Position numbers and translations under genes: made by a program
Shown: positions 31,489 to 43,236 of the stretch, piece by piece
Layout: every line of letters begins with the position of its first letter
How positions within the stretch are numbered: the stretch's first letter is position 1
From: Apoda limacodes
Lineage: Eukaryota > Arthropoda > Insecta > Lepidoptera > Limacodidae
Assembly: GCA_946406115.1 (NCBI GenBank)
Contig: OX291552.1
Coordinates: 3,720,001 to 3,784,000, forward strand
Length of the DNA: 64,000 nt
Reading direction: 5' to 3'
Notes under the pieces: model-generated
Told to the model about the DNA's origin: nothing
The model's database searches: none
Seen by the model: only the letters and a program-made list of their open reading frames with translations

Positions 31489-32553
31489 ATGGGAAATCGT
31501 TCTTGAGCAAATTCCAGTCGACTGTCAGAATTTTCAAGCCACCCATAGTCCTCTAAGGCAATCCTAACGACTGCCGTCATATGACAATCAGTCAGATCCG
31601 AGACGGCTTAACGTGCGCTTCGAAGCGCAGTGGCTACGTAGTCACCAATCCAATGACTACGCCAGACGTAGTTTAACTTAGCATATAGACGACTGTTCCT
31701 AAGCCACCAGCTCCTTAAATTAACTAATTAATATATTTTAATAAAATGTAATTTGCAATGCATAGTTGTGCCCAAGTTCAGTTGGGGGGATAGTATATTA
31801 TACCCATTGTTACCTACATATATGAGCGAGAGATTAAAAACCCAAAGATAATCTTTCATTAAAGAAATAAGAACTGAAAGAAGACCGAATTCGTTGCAAC
31901 ACATTTTTTAACACTTTTTTAACCTGATCCTAAAGTAATAATATAAATTAAGTGCATTACCATAGATTATACATCCACTAATTACTTAAGAAGAAAGTTA
32001 TTATGCAACATTCTAATACTCTACTTTGCTTAGTTTCCATTATATTTTCACTTCATGTAACAACTTCAGTATAAGTAATTGTAGCAATAAAATAAAAAAT
32101 AAAATAGATAAAAATACATAGAGAGCCAATTCAGCTGTGAAATATCGTGACTACTATAATTGATAACAAACTGGTAAGGGCATAAAAAGTGTAAAGGGTT
32201 TAACATTAAAAGAAACTGAACAAAAAATAATAACTTAAAAGTAGGAGGAAAAATCTGTTTAGTAGAATATTTTTGGAGACTACAAAGCTAAGTTTTGGAT
32301 ATTTATTTAAGAATTTTCGACTGCAAAAGTATCCCTCTTCAAAATATTCATGAATATATTTTTAATAGTGCACAGATACTTTTAGTAGTTTGTTTTTTTT
32401 ATAATTAAGGATATATTTGGTCGTATATCGTGATATTAATTAGTATAGTAATCTTAACTTATCTTGAGGAAAGTTATTATAATAGGTCCGTTTTGAGACT
32501 TGGAGAATCGTTTGGCATCATCATTTTAGAGTGATTTCTATGCGAAAATGTGG
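31489..32553. other. Unassigned DNA
   Basis: The first part to 31720 is GC-richer than its flanks but shows no gene or repeat that I know. The remainder is AT-rich. Confidence 0.35.
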
Positions 32554-32592
32554 TTGTGTGTGTGTGTGTGTGTATGTGTGTGTGTGTGTGTG
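32554..32592 (+). repeat. (TG)n microsatellite
   Basis: A run of TG dinucleotides is interrupted once by TATG. Confidence 0.95.
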
Positions 32593-32609
32593 GTGATTAG
32601 AAGCTTGAT

Positions 32610-32768
32610 ATTTTTACAGCTTCAAGGGACCGTAGACCTTAGTATTTGATATTTAATTCAACTTGATACCTTCACTTCCTGACATACAGGAAGACAGACA
32701 GACGGAGAAAAAAATGATCCTTAAAGTATAAGGGTTCCTTTTTTCCTTTTGAGGTACGGAACCCTAAA
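32610..32768 (+). repeat. CCGGCCAAGTG-type repeat, 3' part
   Basis: It carries AAGGGACCGTAGACCTTAG, the GACAGACAGACGG motif and the final AGGGTTCCTTTTTTCC... GGTACGGAACCCTAAAA. It matches the right ends of the copies at 56625-57437. Confidence 0.6.
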
Positions 32769-34156
32769 AACTAATTCATCAGTTACTAGTCGACCTGAGA
32801 AAAGAAAAGAAAACTACTGGACCCCAGACTCACACTAATATATAATATATATAATAGATCGAGACCACTGTACAAGCCGGTGACAAGAAGCACATACCTG
32901 CCTATTAGTGCCTATTCATATTTCTTACGCAAGCACATTACACTATTACAAATTACACAAGAAATGCATTAGCTTTCTTAAATATCTAGTAGTAATTAAA
33001 ACATAAAAGCTTATACATAATGTACATTCATTTGTAATTGCATAATTAAGAGCACTGCTCAATTACAAATGACGACAGTACCAGGTTTGTGGACCGGACC
33101 GGCTTTACTCGAATTAATAACCTGTTATGTGACACATCTGATATTTTGGGGCCTTAAAAATATTAATCTATATTATTCAATGTCCTTAACCCTGAGTCAT
33201 TATTAAAATATTATACATACATACTTAGTGCCTGTATGTAAAATTTATTTAGTATTTTCTTTCTGTCCGTACGTACGTAACCGGGATAAAACTTGTCAGG
33301 TAACCCCTCTTAATAAAAAAAATCGATAAATAGAATTCAAGTTAATAATATTTATTGCTTTTCACCCATGCTACGTTAATAACACCCACCCCTATGCTAA
33401 ATACTACTATATAAAAACAAAAAAAAATATAATTGACATGCGTTTTACTTTCTTTTTAGTAGCTTGCTAACTTATTTATATTATTACCTTCTAAGTGTTT
33501 CAATACAAATTGTATACTTGTCTGGTGTTTATCAAAGTATTGGATTCAAAAGTGTTTTACTTTCGAATTACTGTTTCTGGGGTATTCGAGACTGTTCCCA
33601 ATAAACTCCCCAGTCTTTCGTTCAAATGACCCAGATATGTGACTTTACAAAGTTGGATATATGGTATATTGAATAAATGGTGTTAAACACTAAAACACCA
33701 TTCATGAAGCCGTAAAATAATAAATGGGAAAGGACAAAGGTCGATTTTGTACATGGTTAAATCATGAGTCCCTATATAAATGGATTAATTTTGTGTGATA
33801 AATACTCTTCTAACTGGATTATGAAAGCTCATTATACTGGGGAATTATTTCACCAGTTAAAACCACATTTTGCGTCGAACCTCAAATATTACAGTAATCA
33901 TCTCCAAAGTACAACATAACTTATCGAACAGTACACACCTCAGTAGTGCCAAAGCAATGTACTCGTAACTGAACCGCACAGTTACAAGTTGTAATAATGC
34001 CTAGTGACACCAAAGTCTTTCATTTTGTGGTCGCCTTTGCAACTGTTTACGACTTGGTATCGGTTACCTTCTACATAATTATTCTAGAAATAAGTTTGTT
34101 GTATGCTATTTTTGCTGCTATCCGAGCTGTATAACAATTCCTTAGTATTTAGAATA
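32769..34156. other. Unassigned AT-rich DNA
   Basis: No gene, RNA gene or named repeat is recognised. Confidence 0.4.
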
Positions 34157-34226
34157 TTTTTATACCACTAAGGTCGCAAACAATCTTGCGGTCCGCCTGA
34201 TGCTAAGCGGTCACGGTAGCCTACTC
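34157..34226 (-). mobile_element. LINE 3' tail fragment, inverted
   Basis: This is the complement of the GGTATA tail: TTTTTATACCACTAAGGT, then GGTCCGCCTGATGCTAAGCG and GGTCACGG. It is only about 70 bp and is opposed to the tail at 34376-34567. Confidence 0.75.
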
Positions 34227-34375
34227 GTCTTGTTTATAAATTTTATGGGGAATAGTGTTTGTATAAAAAAAGTGTGATACCAGTGTACTATCTTAGAAAT
34301 CACTTACTGGCCAACTAGCAGAAAAAGACATATATATTAAGCGCCCACCTTAAATTATCACTCACAGAAAGTTTA

Positions 34376-34567
34376 ACTAAAGAACTAGCTCCCTGCCAAG
34401 GTTTTCTCTAAGGATTATAGTATGGGGTTCTTCAAAAAAGAATTTATTAGATTTCTGAAGGGTCGGCAACATGCGAGTGATGCCCCTGGTGTTGCAAGCG
34501 TCCATAGGCTACGGTGACCGCTTACCATCAGGCGGACCGTAGACTTGTTTGCCACACAAAAAAAAAA
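34376..34567 (+). mobile_element. LINE 3' end, strongly truncated
   Basis: It starts inside the C-terminal coding block (GCTCCCTGCCAAGGTTTTCT, matching 11960 of copy 2). It encodes a short SMGFFKKEFIRFLKGRQHAS stretch and ends in the family tail, with GCCACACAAAAAAAA in place of GCCACCTTAGTGGTATA. It is a typical very short 5'-truncated insertion and is little diverged. Confidence 0.85.
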
Positions 34568-35644
34568 GTGTAAAATAAAAGAATAGTAGTATGAAGAAGA
34601 ATAAAGATGTAAAAAGTTTCTTCTACTACCTACTGAGGTTTATCCCAGATGTTTTTCTAGAAATTAATCTTTTCAAATTGATTATAAACTAAAATAAATG
34701 AAAAGCCTTCCTAATGGGATCAATATGCTCTACGTTAATGGTTACCACAGTTTTTGCTTTGGGTAAATTTCTTTATAATGTCATCGTTCCTAAACTAGAA
34801 AGTTTCTACATAAATATGATACATCCGCGGCTACTCGTCGGACAATCATAACAATTCACAACATTTTGTGTGTGTGTGTGTTTCATTAAACAAAGACAGA
34901 TAATCGCTCTAAAAGGCTTTTCCTGTTTACAAACTGACAGAGAGTCAGATAAAGTTACGTGATGTTAGACAAAGACAAATTATAATTATTATGCCGAACC
35001 CTTCTCAATTAGCTTGAGTAAACAGAAAGTTGCATTCTCCCAAACGAGTCGCAGACTTACAAACATACGTTACGATGTTATTTGCTTTACACCAACAATT
35101 CGCGTAATATTGATTTCATTACATAAATATTTTATCCAGTATCCGTTGAGTCACCCATTTAATTCTTCGCGAATTGCTTCCGACTAATCAACACAACTAG
35201 GCCACGAACTTATCTCGTATAAAGACATATATAAAGTCACGTGCTACGTATATATATATTACACGGCAGGTTGTTTTGTTAAAATAGAATATAATTGAAC
35301 AATATTATTATATGAGTAATATGAAATAAATATCTAATTTGAATCTTCAAATTTACATTCTCAATGACTTCGTTGTTGTCACTAGGGGCTGCAATTTAGT
35401 AAAGCATTCAGTAGGTATGTCACGCACCATGCTATTTTTAATGGAGTAATCCAGCATTACCAAAAAGCCTTAAAAGTATGTAAGCATTTAGAAAAGGTTT
35501 ATTATTATAACATAATTGAAGATTTGTCTTTGGGTCATTTCTCTTTTCGGGAACATTAACTAAAAACAGCTGATTTTAGGATTGTCACTTCTCTTGATTA
35601 TTATTTTTAAAGTGTTGTTTTTTTAAATTTATTATTTTTAAATT
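34568..35644. other. Unassigned AT-rich DNA
   Basis: A short (TG)n run lies at about 34867-34882. No gene is recognised. Confidence 0.4.
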
Positions 35645-35945
35645 TTAAAACACGTGGACACTTACAGTGGGGCTAGTCCAGAATTGTAAAGCCAGGGATT
35701 CTTGGAGTCTCAGGAATCGATGAGGACATGGCATCCGGAAGATATATAAAGCCAACAAAATAGCTTGCAGAATCCGCTGACGGAGCACACGTGTCCGAGA
35801 GCAAAGACTGCGTACAAGAAGGTGAAGCATGGTACCTCTAGCCCGATGGACTGATGACCATAAACGGTGGCTGGGGCAGGATAAATGTGGAAGGCAAAGA
35901 AGTACGGGTTATGTCAAGCATTGGAGTAAATTAAGCTCATATGAA
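35645..35945 (+). pseudogene. Possible LINE C-terminal remnant, weak
   Basis: The plus strand around 35837-35940 translates to LARWTDDHKRWLGQDKCG and a tail ending KHWSKLSSYE. This recalls the RW(T/S)DD-type C-terminus of some RTE-like LINE proteins. The similarity is short, and the minus-strand 61-codon frame here is unrecognised. It is offered as a hypothesis only. Confidence 0.25.
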
Positions 35946-36587
35946 GTTAATGATTGCGATATCCAGAATATAACAAAATGTAATTCTTGTGTTCTATAAG
36001 TAGGTTTCTACATCATAAAGTTTTTATTGCCAGCAATCTACGATTAACGATATACACGTTATATTCATCTATATTAATAATAAGGCATTTAAAGTTATTC
36101 AAAAATAATTTAGCAAATTATTTATTTTATCCGCAAAAACTGGTCGCGTCGCGTCGGTGTAAAATTCTTAACTTATTGAGTCATTCTCAGTTTTGGTATT
36201 GACCTTTTCAGGCGTTATGTTTTACACTTATTTTTATCAACCGAAAACCTAGAACTTTTCGTCAAGACTCAGTTAGAAGGCTTCTCAGTTAGAAGGCCTC
36301 CAATAACGATTTCCGTAACGAACTGTTCTTAACTGTTTTACTTATAAATTGTCAACATTTTATTTATTTTAGTCTTCTATACTCTAATCTACATTTATAA
36401 AAACCAAAAGTGATTATCGTATTAACTTTGTTGCACATTTTTAAAAGCACACGATGTCAGGAAAAAAAACAAAAACACACGTTGTTCCTTGTTTTGTACG
36501 TTATTTACAGTTATTGTAAAATATCTTTTTGTCTGAACCCTTTAGCTGTAATTAGAGCTCTTTTTAAAGACTTTCCTTCCTATGTCC
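35946..36587. other. Unassigned AT-rich DNA
   Basis: A small direct repeat CTCAGTTAGAAGGC occurs twice near 36268-36298. Two short plus-strand frames have no known domain. Confidence 0.4.
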
Positions 36588-36848
36588 TTACTGTTGGGGC
36601 GCAGCCTACCCTCATGGGCGAGGTCTATTTGGGCCATACTCCATCACGCAGTGTGAAATTTGAACTCAATATAAGTCATTATTGACACATGCAGGTTTAC
36701 TTACAATGTTTTCCTTCGATGAAAAGCCAGTGGAATGAACAAATTGAGGAATTAAGAAAAAGACTTGGTTCACGCGCCGGGTCGAACCACAGCCTCTAAG
36801 AACGCGAGGCAGACGCCAAAACCATCAGGTCACCACGGACTCTTTCCA
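36588..36848 (-). mobile_element. tRNA-derived SINE, second family
   Basis: Read on the minus strand it has an A-box-like GGTGACCTGATGG (36822-36835) and a B-box-like GGTTCGACCC (36779-36788). The body follows with GAAGGAAAACATTG, ACCTGCATGTGTCA and ATGGCCCAAATAG. I recognise this body as the widespread lepidopteran SINE type. The plus-strand 91-codon frame at 36410-36685 partly overlaps it and is incidental. Confidence 0.7.
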
Positions 36849-37780
36849 CAACCAAAGTGCTTCTGCAGTACTTAACACAGTTTTATAGTTTTTAGGAGAA
36901 AAGAAACCCTTATAATTTCGTTAAATCCGTCCGTCCATCCGTCTGTCCATCCATCTGTCCATCCTTCTAATACGACTGATGTTAATTGGTAATTACCTGT
37001 GGACAATTCTAACCAATCCTTTAATTATATAGTAAAAGGAAATGGCCAAAAGCAGTGTAGTATCTGGTGTGCGGTTACCCTTACCCACAAATAAGATAAG
37101 AGAAGAAAGTATATCAACTTCACGTTCGGCCCCTTACGACCTTTTCCAGATCGTCTGTCCAACCTCCCACTATAGATATACATTCTACTCAACCCTTATA
37201 TAACTCGTTTAAACCCTGTGCTACTGCCGTCCTTTATATATAGATACCGTTTACTATACATTTAAATAGTCTTTGTTTGAATTGTTTTATTTGAACGTAT
37301 ATTTTTCATTTAGGAGTATTATCTACAAACAGACGGACAATCTGTTCATTTACATGGTTGTTGCACCATTTCAAGGTCCCTCCGCGATGCGTTCTCACCA
37401 GGTTGGTCGCATTGTGTATTGTATTATAGAATTTTTAGGATTTACTTCCACTGGCAAATATGTGCTATATAATATGTATTCATATACGTAGGTTTGTATG
37501 TGTGGCTTCTAAAGCACTATAATGTAATAAAGTTACAATCTTAAGTTACTTTATTAAGTAGCACAGTAACTACAAACTTTAAGGTAGAGTTAAATTAGCT
37601 TTGCTTAATAAAAGAAACTTATTTTACAACGATGTTTATTTTACAATGCGGCTGTTCAAAGTTTGGTTTACAAGGGTTTATGCAGACTGAGAAGTAGAAT
37701 TCACTTAATTCTACATATTTCGAAAGGCATTTATATTGAAATTCATTATTTTGTTTAGGTTTGATAGATTCCTTAGAGCG
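36849..37780. other. Unassigned AT-rich DNA
   Basis: A C/T-rich run of CCGTCCATCC-type units lies at about 36930-36966. A 72-codon frame at 37273-37491 is unrecognised. Confidence 0.4.
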
Positions 37781-37940
37781 ACAACCCAAGCCGAGGCTTC
37801 CCCCGCGGGGAGCCCTTGAGTGTTGGGCGCTATATGGGCTGAGGCTCCTTCAGAGTCTCGCCCAAAAAGCCAGGTGAAGCAGTAATGGCTGCAACAGCCA
37901 ACTGCATAGACAGTTCAGAAAAAAAATAAAAAAAATAGAT
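37781..37940 (+). repeat. GC-rich block ending in an A-rich tail
   Basis: About 135 bp of clearly GC-richer sequence (CCGAGGCTTCCCCCGCGGGG, TTGGGCGCTATATGGGC) ends abruptly in GTTCAGAAAAAAAATAAAAA. The abrupt composition change and A-rich end fit a 5'-truncated LINE or a retroposed RNA. I do not recognise the source. Confidence 0.45.
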
Positions 37941-39100
37941 TCATTAAGCTTATAGAATATCTTGCAGTGTGCACAAGCACGGATCCTTAATATCAAGGCG
38001 TCCAGTCAAAACACACTCGAGCACCTTGCAGTTTGACTAATTAACTATTGTACTGTCCATGTGTGTGAATTACTTAAAATATAACTATTTACATAGAAAC
38101 TTATTCCCAGGTCTTTTGGTTCCATCCATTATTAACATATATCTAACATTCAAATATAAATAGGTACTTTGAGAAGTTATCTAAGGGTTTTATTCATTAA
38201 CAAAATTTAAACCATTATGTATTGTGACACAAAAATAAAATCGTACATACTTATAGCAAACAGTCTCGTTTGCGTGCTTTTAAATCAATAAGAATAAAAA
38301 TCTTGTGTTTTAGGGTTCCGTATCCAAACGCCAAAAGCGAAATTCTTATAGTTTGGTTATTTTTGTATGTAATCATAAGAAATGTAACCAAAGTTATATT
38401 TTGCCAATTATCTTTTATTATTATTAATCCTGATGCAATTTAACAGGCTCAAGTACCGAGCCAAACTGTTTTGTAATTATTATAAATACAATAAAAAAAA
38501 CTCGTGGCTAAAAATATTTTGTGACCGAGTGATACAATCTACATTTTACTGAAAAAGGGGGCATTTAGACACAACTCATGAAAAAACAAAATTAATAAAA
38601 AAGTGTAATTAATGTTTAAAGTCAAATAAATTATAGATTTTTTTACATTTGAAATGTTATATTTAATGGACTCTTGTTAATAAAAGGAACAAGGACACAG
38701 TTCTTCTTTTTAATCAGATATTGATCAAAATTCATAAGTACCCGTTTCGGAAGCGGGAGCAAACACGCACTTTGCTCCCGCCTAATGTCGAACCAATGAA
38801 CGTTTTTCGAATAGATGGGATGAAAATATCTTAAAAAAAGTAAATTAAAAAGGTAGGTGCTACAAACTGACAAATAGATAAAAAGAATATGCATTTTATA
38901 ATATGCACAATGCATTATGTAAAATTTGCATTGACGTAATCTAAAAATTCAATTTGTCGCACCCCATTATGTTTAACCAAGTGTATCGCAACTTGGCTCA
39001 AAACTAATTTAATCACATACATATTACGATCAGCTCTCTCCTTAACTTATGCTGAAAATAAATATTTCGCGACACAACATCGACATAAATTATTAGGCCA
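37941..39100. other. Unassigned AT-rich DNA
   Basis: A GGGTTCCGTATCCAAACGCC scrap at about 38312 belongs to the CCGGCCAAGTG-type repeat. The 90-codon minus frame at 38643-38915 has no known domain. Confidence 0.4.
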
Positions 39101-39365
39101 CTAGTTCTTGCCAGTGGTTCCGCCTGCGCTGAATTTGGTTATCGGTGTGGAATTTCTAATACAACTCCTCGTTAGTAAGTAAGAAAGTTTGCTATGACTA
39201 ACTATAGTTCGTTCACGAGAAATTTTGTTACAGTTATTCCTGCGAGAACTTTTGAATTTTCCGGCATAAAGTGAAGCCTAGGTTTTTTCTATCTCTTTAA
39301 CTATCTCTGTGTCAAAATTCAGATCAATTGGATGCTCCGTTGTAACGCGAAGAAAGATCAAAAAA
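39101..39365 (-). mobile_element. Helitron, diverged
   Basis: It opens with CTAG at 39101-39104 and the complement of the 3' terminus (TTCTTGCCAGTGGTTCCGCC, GAATTTGGTTATCGGTGTGG). The rest has TATCTCTTTAACTATCTCTG, TTCAGATCAATTGG and CTCCGTTG words typical of this Helitron group. The 5' end is uncertain. Confidence 0.55.
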
Positions 39366-39579
39366 AATCACACAAGTGCGATTTGAACTCGGTTCCGTAC
39401 CATTATCTATAAAAACGGCAATAAAAAATGCATGCAAAATGGGAGCCCCCCTTAAATATTTGTTTTATTTTAATTTAATTATTGTTGCCTGTTGCCCTTA
39501 TCAATAGCGAGCAAAAAAATTATGTTTGTTGTTTGGGAGCCCCCTAAAATATTTATTTTATTCTGTTATTAAAGCGGCA

Positions 39580-39730
39580 ACAGAAATACATCTTTTGTGA
39601 AAATTTCAACTGTCCAACCATCACGGTTCATGAGATACAGCCTGGTGACAGACGGACGTACGGACAGCGGAGTCTTAGTTATAGGGACCCGTTTTTTAAC
39701 CTATGGGTACGGAACACTAAAAACAAACTT
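39580..39730 (+). repeat. CCGGCCAAGTG-type repeat, 3' part
   Basis: It contains GAAAATTTCAACTGTCC, CACGGTTCATGAGATACAGC, a GACAGACGGACGTACGGACA motif and GGTACGGAACACTAAAAA at the end. Confidence 0.5.
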
Positions 39731-40035
39731 TCGCATTTGTAATAATAATTTTAGTATGGATAAGGTTTTAATGAGGTTAGAAATTGAATAATATGTCGAA
39801 ATTACTCTGCGAGGAAAACGTGACGTACGTATAGGCAGAGATTCCGTGGTGCTAAGAGGTTGCTGCTTTCTATGTTCGCCGCACGCACGCACGGTTCCTC
39901 GAACACGCAATGTATCTGTTTGTGAAGTAAACATACTAATACGTGTTGCGTGTCTCGGTATGGGGTCAGGTGTGACCATGCTGCAACTCCATTCATATTT
40001 GACTATCAGTTACGTAAAAAAAATCATGATTATGA

Positions 40036-40427
40036 TATGAGATACGATTCGCGGCGCCTCGGAGCGTGCTTCATACAAAAGAATTTTCCACTTATTTTTG
40101 ACACTTACTAATATATATCAAATATTATAAAATTTTGAAGACATGTTCTAGAACTAAATATCTAGGTCTGTAGTGTGCCAGTCTTTTATTAAATTGTATA
40201 CGTTAATAGTAATAGAGTCATTCTAATTTGTTATACAAATGGTCTCAATTAAGTTTTTGAGTTAGTAAAAACATTTATTTTTCAAGATTTTGGAAAACCA
40301 TAGACATAGATATTCGGCTTCAGATCATGTCTACTAAATTACTCAATTTTTGATCAGTAAATGTCAAAAATAAATGTAAAGTTCTTTTGTATGAAGCACG
40401 CTGCGAGACGCCGCGAATCGTATTCTC
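40036..40427. mobile_element. TTAA-flanked MITE, copy 1
   Basis: Long terminal inverted repeats run inward from GATACGATTCGCGGCGCCTC for about 45 bp through GCATGAAG-type sequence (TTCATACAAAAGAATTTTCC on the left, answered on the right). The right flank is TTAA (40428-40431); the left flank is degraded. The interior is AT-rich and non-coding. It is homologous along its length to 62832-63209. Confidence 0.75.
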
Positions 40428-40431
40428 TTAA

Positions 40432-40605
40432 ACGAACAAGGTTATGCTAAATGCTGATGAATTCGTTTCTCACGATATTTGACGGATTTACGTACATGTT
40501 TTACATACCTACGTAGAAAAGATATTTGGGGTTTATTTAAAAAATAAAAAAAGAAAAAAAAAATCTAGGCAATTAAACAAAAATGTTCAAACACCTTATA
40601 GTTTT
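40432..40605. other. Unassigned DNA
   Basis: Nothing is recognised. Confidence 0.35.
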
Positions 40606-40725
40606 TTTAATACCACCAAGGTGGCAAACAAGCTTACAGCCCACCTGATGCTAAGCGGTCACCGTAGCCAATATAGCAGCTTGCAACACCAAGGGCATCA
40701 CTCTTGCTTTGCCGATACTGTATTC
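40606..40725 (-). mobile_element. LINE 3' tail fragment, inverted
   Basis: The complement of the GGTATA-tail LINE 3' end: TTTAATACCACCAAGGTGGC, then AAGCTTACAGCCCACCTGAT, GCTAAGCGGTCACC and GGGCATCACTCTTGC. It is about 120 bp. Confidence 0.75.
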
Positions 40726-41350
40726 TCTAGGGATAACCTAAGCCTTCACGCGTGGTAGCACCTCAGAAACGGACAATGCGTGACGTTTTTATATTATTTC
40801 ATTTGTGACAAAACATTCAAAATAGAATCATATGAACTATTGCAACATCAAGATACTACAAAATATTTAATTTGATTTTATCAAATAGATATAAATTTCG
40901 ATAGATTTTGCTGCTTAGTAATAAAAGCTTTCGACAGACCTACGCGCAATATAAATTCCAAGAACGATAAGAATTTCATTAGACTTTGAATAACTTTCTA
41001 GGTCTCACTGAAATTCCAGCAACATTTGCGACTGGTTTTTCCAAGGTCCTGACTCTAACATTTTAAACCAAATATGGAACAAGATAACCTATTATTATTG
41101 TCCTTGGTATTTTTTTTATACTACTGATGTCAAGCAATCACCGAAGCCAATATATATGTATGTATGTATGTATGCAGATGAAAATACTTGTCCTTTCATA
41201 AATGACTTAGCACGAAAACATTGATTAGTAAAAAGAAGCTAAAGAAACTACAACTTAAATTAATATTACAGAAAAAAAAGTTTACATTTATAAAAAAATC
41301 TTGCATTATTGTCCCTTGAACGTTTGAATACTACTCAGTACTCAAACTTA
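40726..41350. other. Mostly unassigned DNA
   Basis: A tiny inverted LINE-tail scrap lies at about 41109-41152 (TTTTTATACTACTGATG, CAATCACCGAAGCCAATA). A tetranucleotide (TATG)n run follows at 41153-41176. Confidence 0.4.
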
Positions 41351-41419
41351 CTGCCCCTAAATGTCACTTATGTTACTACTAAGCGGTAGTTCTTGTTATC
41401 AAATAAATATACATAGCGG

Positions 41420-41650
41420 TTTTAAAAGAATTAACCCGCAAACGCTTAGGTTGTGGAATGAGCTCCCTGTCAAGCTTCTCTCTAAGGACTACAGTATGGG
41501 GTTTTTCAAGAAAGAAGTTATTGGATTTTTGAAGGGTCAGCAACGCGCGAGTGACGCCCCTGGTGTTACCAATGTCCCTTGGCTACGGTGAGCGCTTGCC
41601 ATCAGGCGGACCGTTAGCTTGTTTGCCAACTTAGTAGTATTAAAAAGAAA
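41420..41650 (+). mobile_element. LINE 3' end, truncated
   Basis: It contains the C-terminal block LRLWNELPVKLLSKDYSMGF, FKKEVIGFLKGQQRASDAPG and the family tail (AGCGCTTGCCATCAGGCGG, TTGTTTGCCAACTTAGTAGT). The frame is open from 41361 to 41591, although codons before about 41440 are not LINE-like. This is the C-terminus of the LINE protein only. Confidence 0.82.
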
Positions 41651-42204
41651 TCTATCTAAATCTTTGTCAGTGCGGCGAGTGGTTCTAAACAGTTTTCATT
41701 AAACCTCTTATAGTACAAAATTGCCCAAAAGTGGCGTGTGTACAAAAAAATACCAAAATTTTTATCCAATTGGTGTACCCTTAGTACGTGAGTCCGACTC
41801 ACACTTGACCCTTTTTTACTTACATAAAAATCTTGCTCTAATAGTATCGAATACAACAAAAAGAATTATCCAAATCGGTCCATCCCTTCTCGAGTTTTTA
41901 TGAGACTAACAAACATCAATACAGATTTCTTTTAATTCCAAGAGTTTTTTATAGGGAATTCATATGGAATACAACATTTTCCTACTACGGATTACAAGAC
42001 ATGGAATAAATTTATAAAACAAACATATATCAAGATGGCGCGGCTTACAACATCGTTTATAGATTAACAAATTGCGTGTCTCGTCTGTTTCTAATATAAA
42101 TCATTTACTTAATCAAAATCAAGGAAAGTAACGTAACGTGATATCGTTATATCGATTTATTATTATAATTTTATAACAAGAACATAGTGCGTGAAACAAA
42201 TACA
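41651..42204. other. Unassigned DNA with a Helitron scrap
   Basis: 41780-41935 on the minus strand has GGTCAAGTGTGAGTCGGACT and CGAGAAGGGATGGACCG words matching the Helitron tandem unit at 22518-22800. It has no CTAG end and is too broken to define. Confidence 0.4.
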
Positions 42205-42370
42205 AATAAGCTTTCATCAGACCCTGGTTATCGTTTAAGATCAGAGAACTTGACCAGACAAATCAAACATGCCCAAACTTGATAGGGGAGCGTCGTTTCG
42301 TTTCAGAGGTCCTATGACCACCTTCCGGCTCCATCATCAGACCAGCTCTATGATTACAGACACGGGACAG
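42205..42370 (-). repeat. Dispersed repeat fragment
   Basis: On the minus strand it reads AGAGCTGGTCTGATGATGGA, GCCGGAAGGTGGTCATAGGA and CTCTGAAACGAAACGACGC. I recognise this as a common lepidopteran repeat but do not know its class. There is only one copy in the window. Confidence 0.4.
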
Positions 42371-42483
42371 TTGAAACTCAGAAAAGCTTGTAAAATATGA
42401 AGTATTTTGGCAACCCTTAGATATATTATTAACTACATCTCCCATTTAGTCAGAGAACCGGTAGTATTTTATTTTGATCTTAA

Positions 42484-42646
42484 GTGAATACGATTCGTAG
42501 CGCCTCTCAGCGTGCTCCATACAAACAAATTTCACACTAATTTTTGTCATTTACTAATCAAACACTGTGAAATTCTGAAGACACAAAAATAGGTTGGAAT
42601 TCCGTTTGTATGGAGCACGCTGCGAGACACCGCAAATCGTATCCCT
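42484..42646. mobile_element. TTAA-flanked MITE, copy 2, short form
   Basis: This 163-bp derivative has the same inverted termini (left AATACGATTCGTAGCGCC, right the inverse) and perfect TTAA on both sides (42480-42483 and 42647-42650). The interior is largely deleted compared with the ~380-bp copies. TTAA targets suggest the piggyBac superfamily, but the terminal bases are not the canonical piggyBac CCY, so I leave the class open. Confidence 0.78.
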
Positions 42647-42650
42647 TTAA

Positions 42651-43034
42651 TGTGCTCTCAAAACAAGTCTTTAGGTCACGTAATCATTATGGTATTCCAC
42701 AAAATATATATTTAGCTATATATGTTCCATATACAGCAAATCGTACTTTTTATATCAGCAGGATCGTAGTGAGTGGCGATGTTCTTTGCCTTGAAATATT
42801 TAACTTGACTACCTTGTCTTTATTACATATATTCATAAAAGAAAACACACCTTATAGTCTACTTAAGTACCCGGATGTTAAAAGAGTCAATGTCAGACAA
42901 GCGCCAGTTGCAAAGGTCTCCACTTTACTTACAGCATTCTACATTCGTTGTAAAATACTGATGCATCGATGACAGATAATCATCAGTGGTCTAATTACGG
43001 AAAGTCTCGAGTACTCCAGACTCTAATTCTACAC
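42651..43034. other. Unassigned DNA
   Basis: The 120-codon plus-strand frame at 42610-42972 begins inside the MITE terminus and has no recognisable domain. I do not regard it as a gene. Confidence 0.4.
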
Positions 43035-43236
43035 TCTAATATTATAAAGGGAAAAGATTTGGGTTTTTGTTTGTTTTTATAAGGGATAAACTCAAAAACT
43101 ACTAAACCGATTTTAAAATGCTTTCACCTATAGAAAGTTAACAGGGAGTATTATAGGTTACATGTCAATCGGTCAAGTGTGAGGCGGCGTGTCAGCGAGA
43201 GACTATAGTGCAACGACGTTCGCTAGGATCAACTAG
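43035..43236 (+). mobile_element. Short Helitron
   Basis: It begins TCTAATATTATAAAGGGAAA, has ACTCAAAAACTACTAAACCG and CCTATAGAAAGTTA, and ends ACGACGTTCGCTAGGATCAA then CTAG at 43233-43236 with T behind. The interior is shortened. Confidence 0.65.

Noticed and set aside
36750..36848. A minus-strand tRNA gene
   Set aside because: The B-box-like sequence is joined to a SINE body and the A box is degenerate, so this is a SINE.
42484..42646. Firm assignment of the TTAA-flanked MITE to piggyBac
   Set aside because: The TTAA target fits, but the terminal bases (GTGAATAC/GAGGATAC) are not the usual piggyBac CCY start, so the superfamily is left open.
42610..42972. 120-codon plus-strand frame
   Set aside because: Its start lies in the MITE terminus. 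No domain, signal peptide or homology is recognisable, and codon use looks like the surrounding AT-rich DNA.
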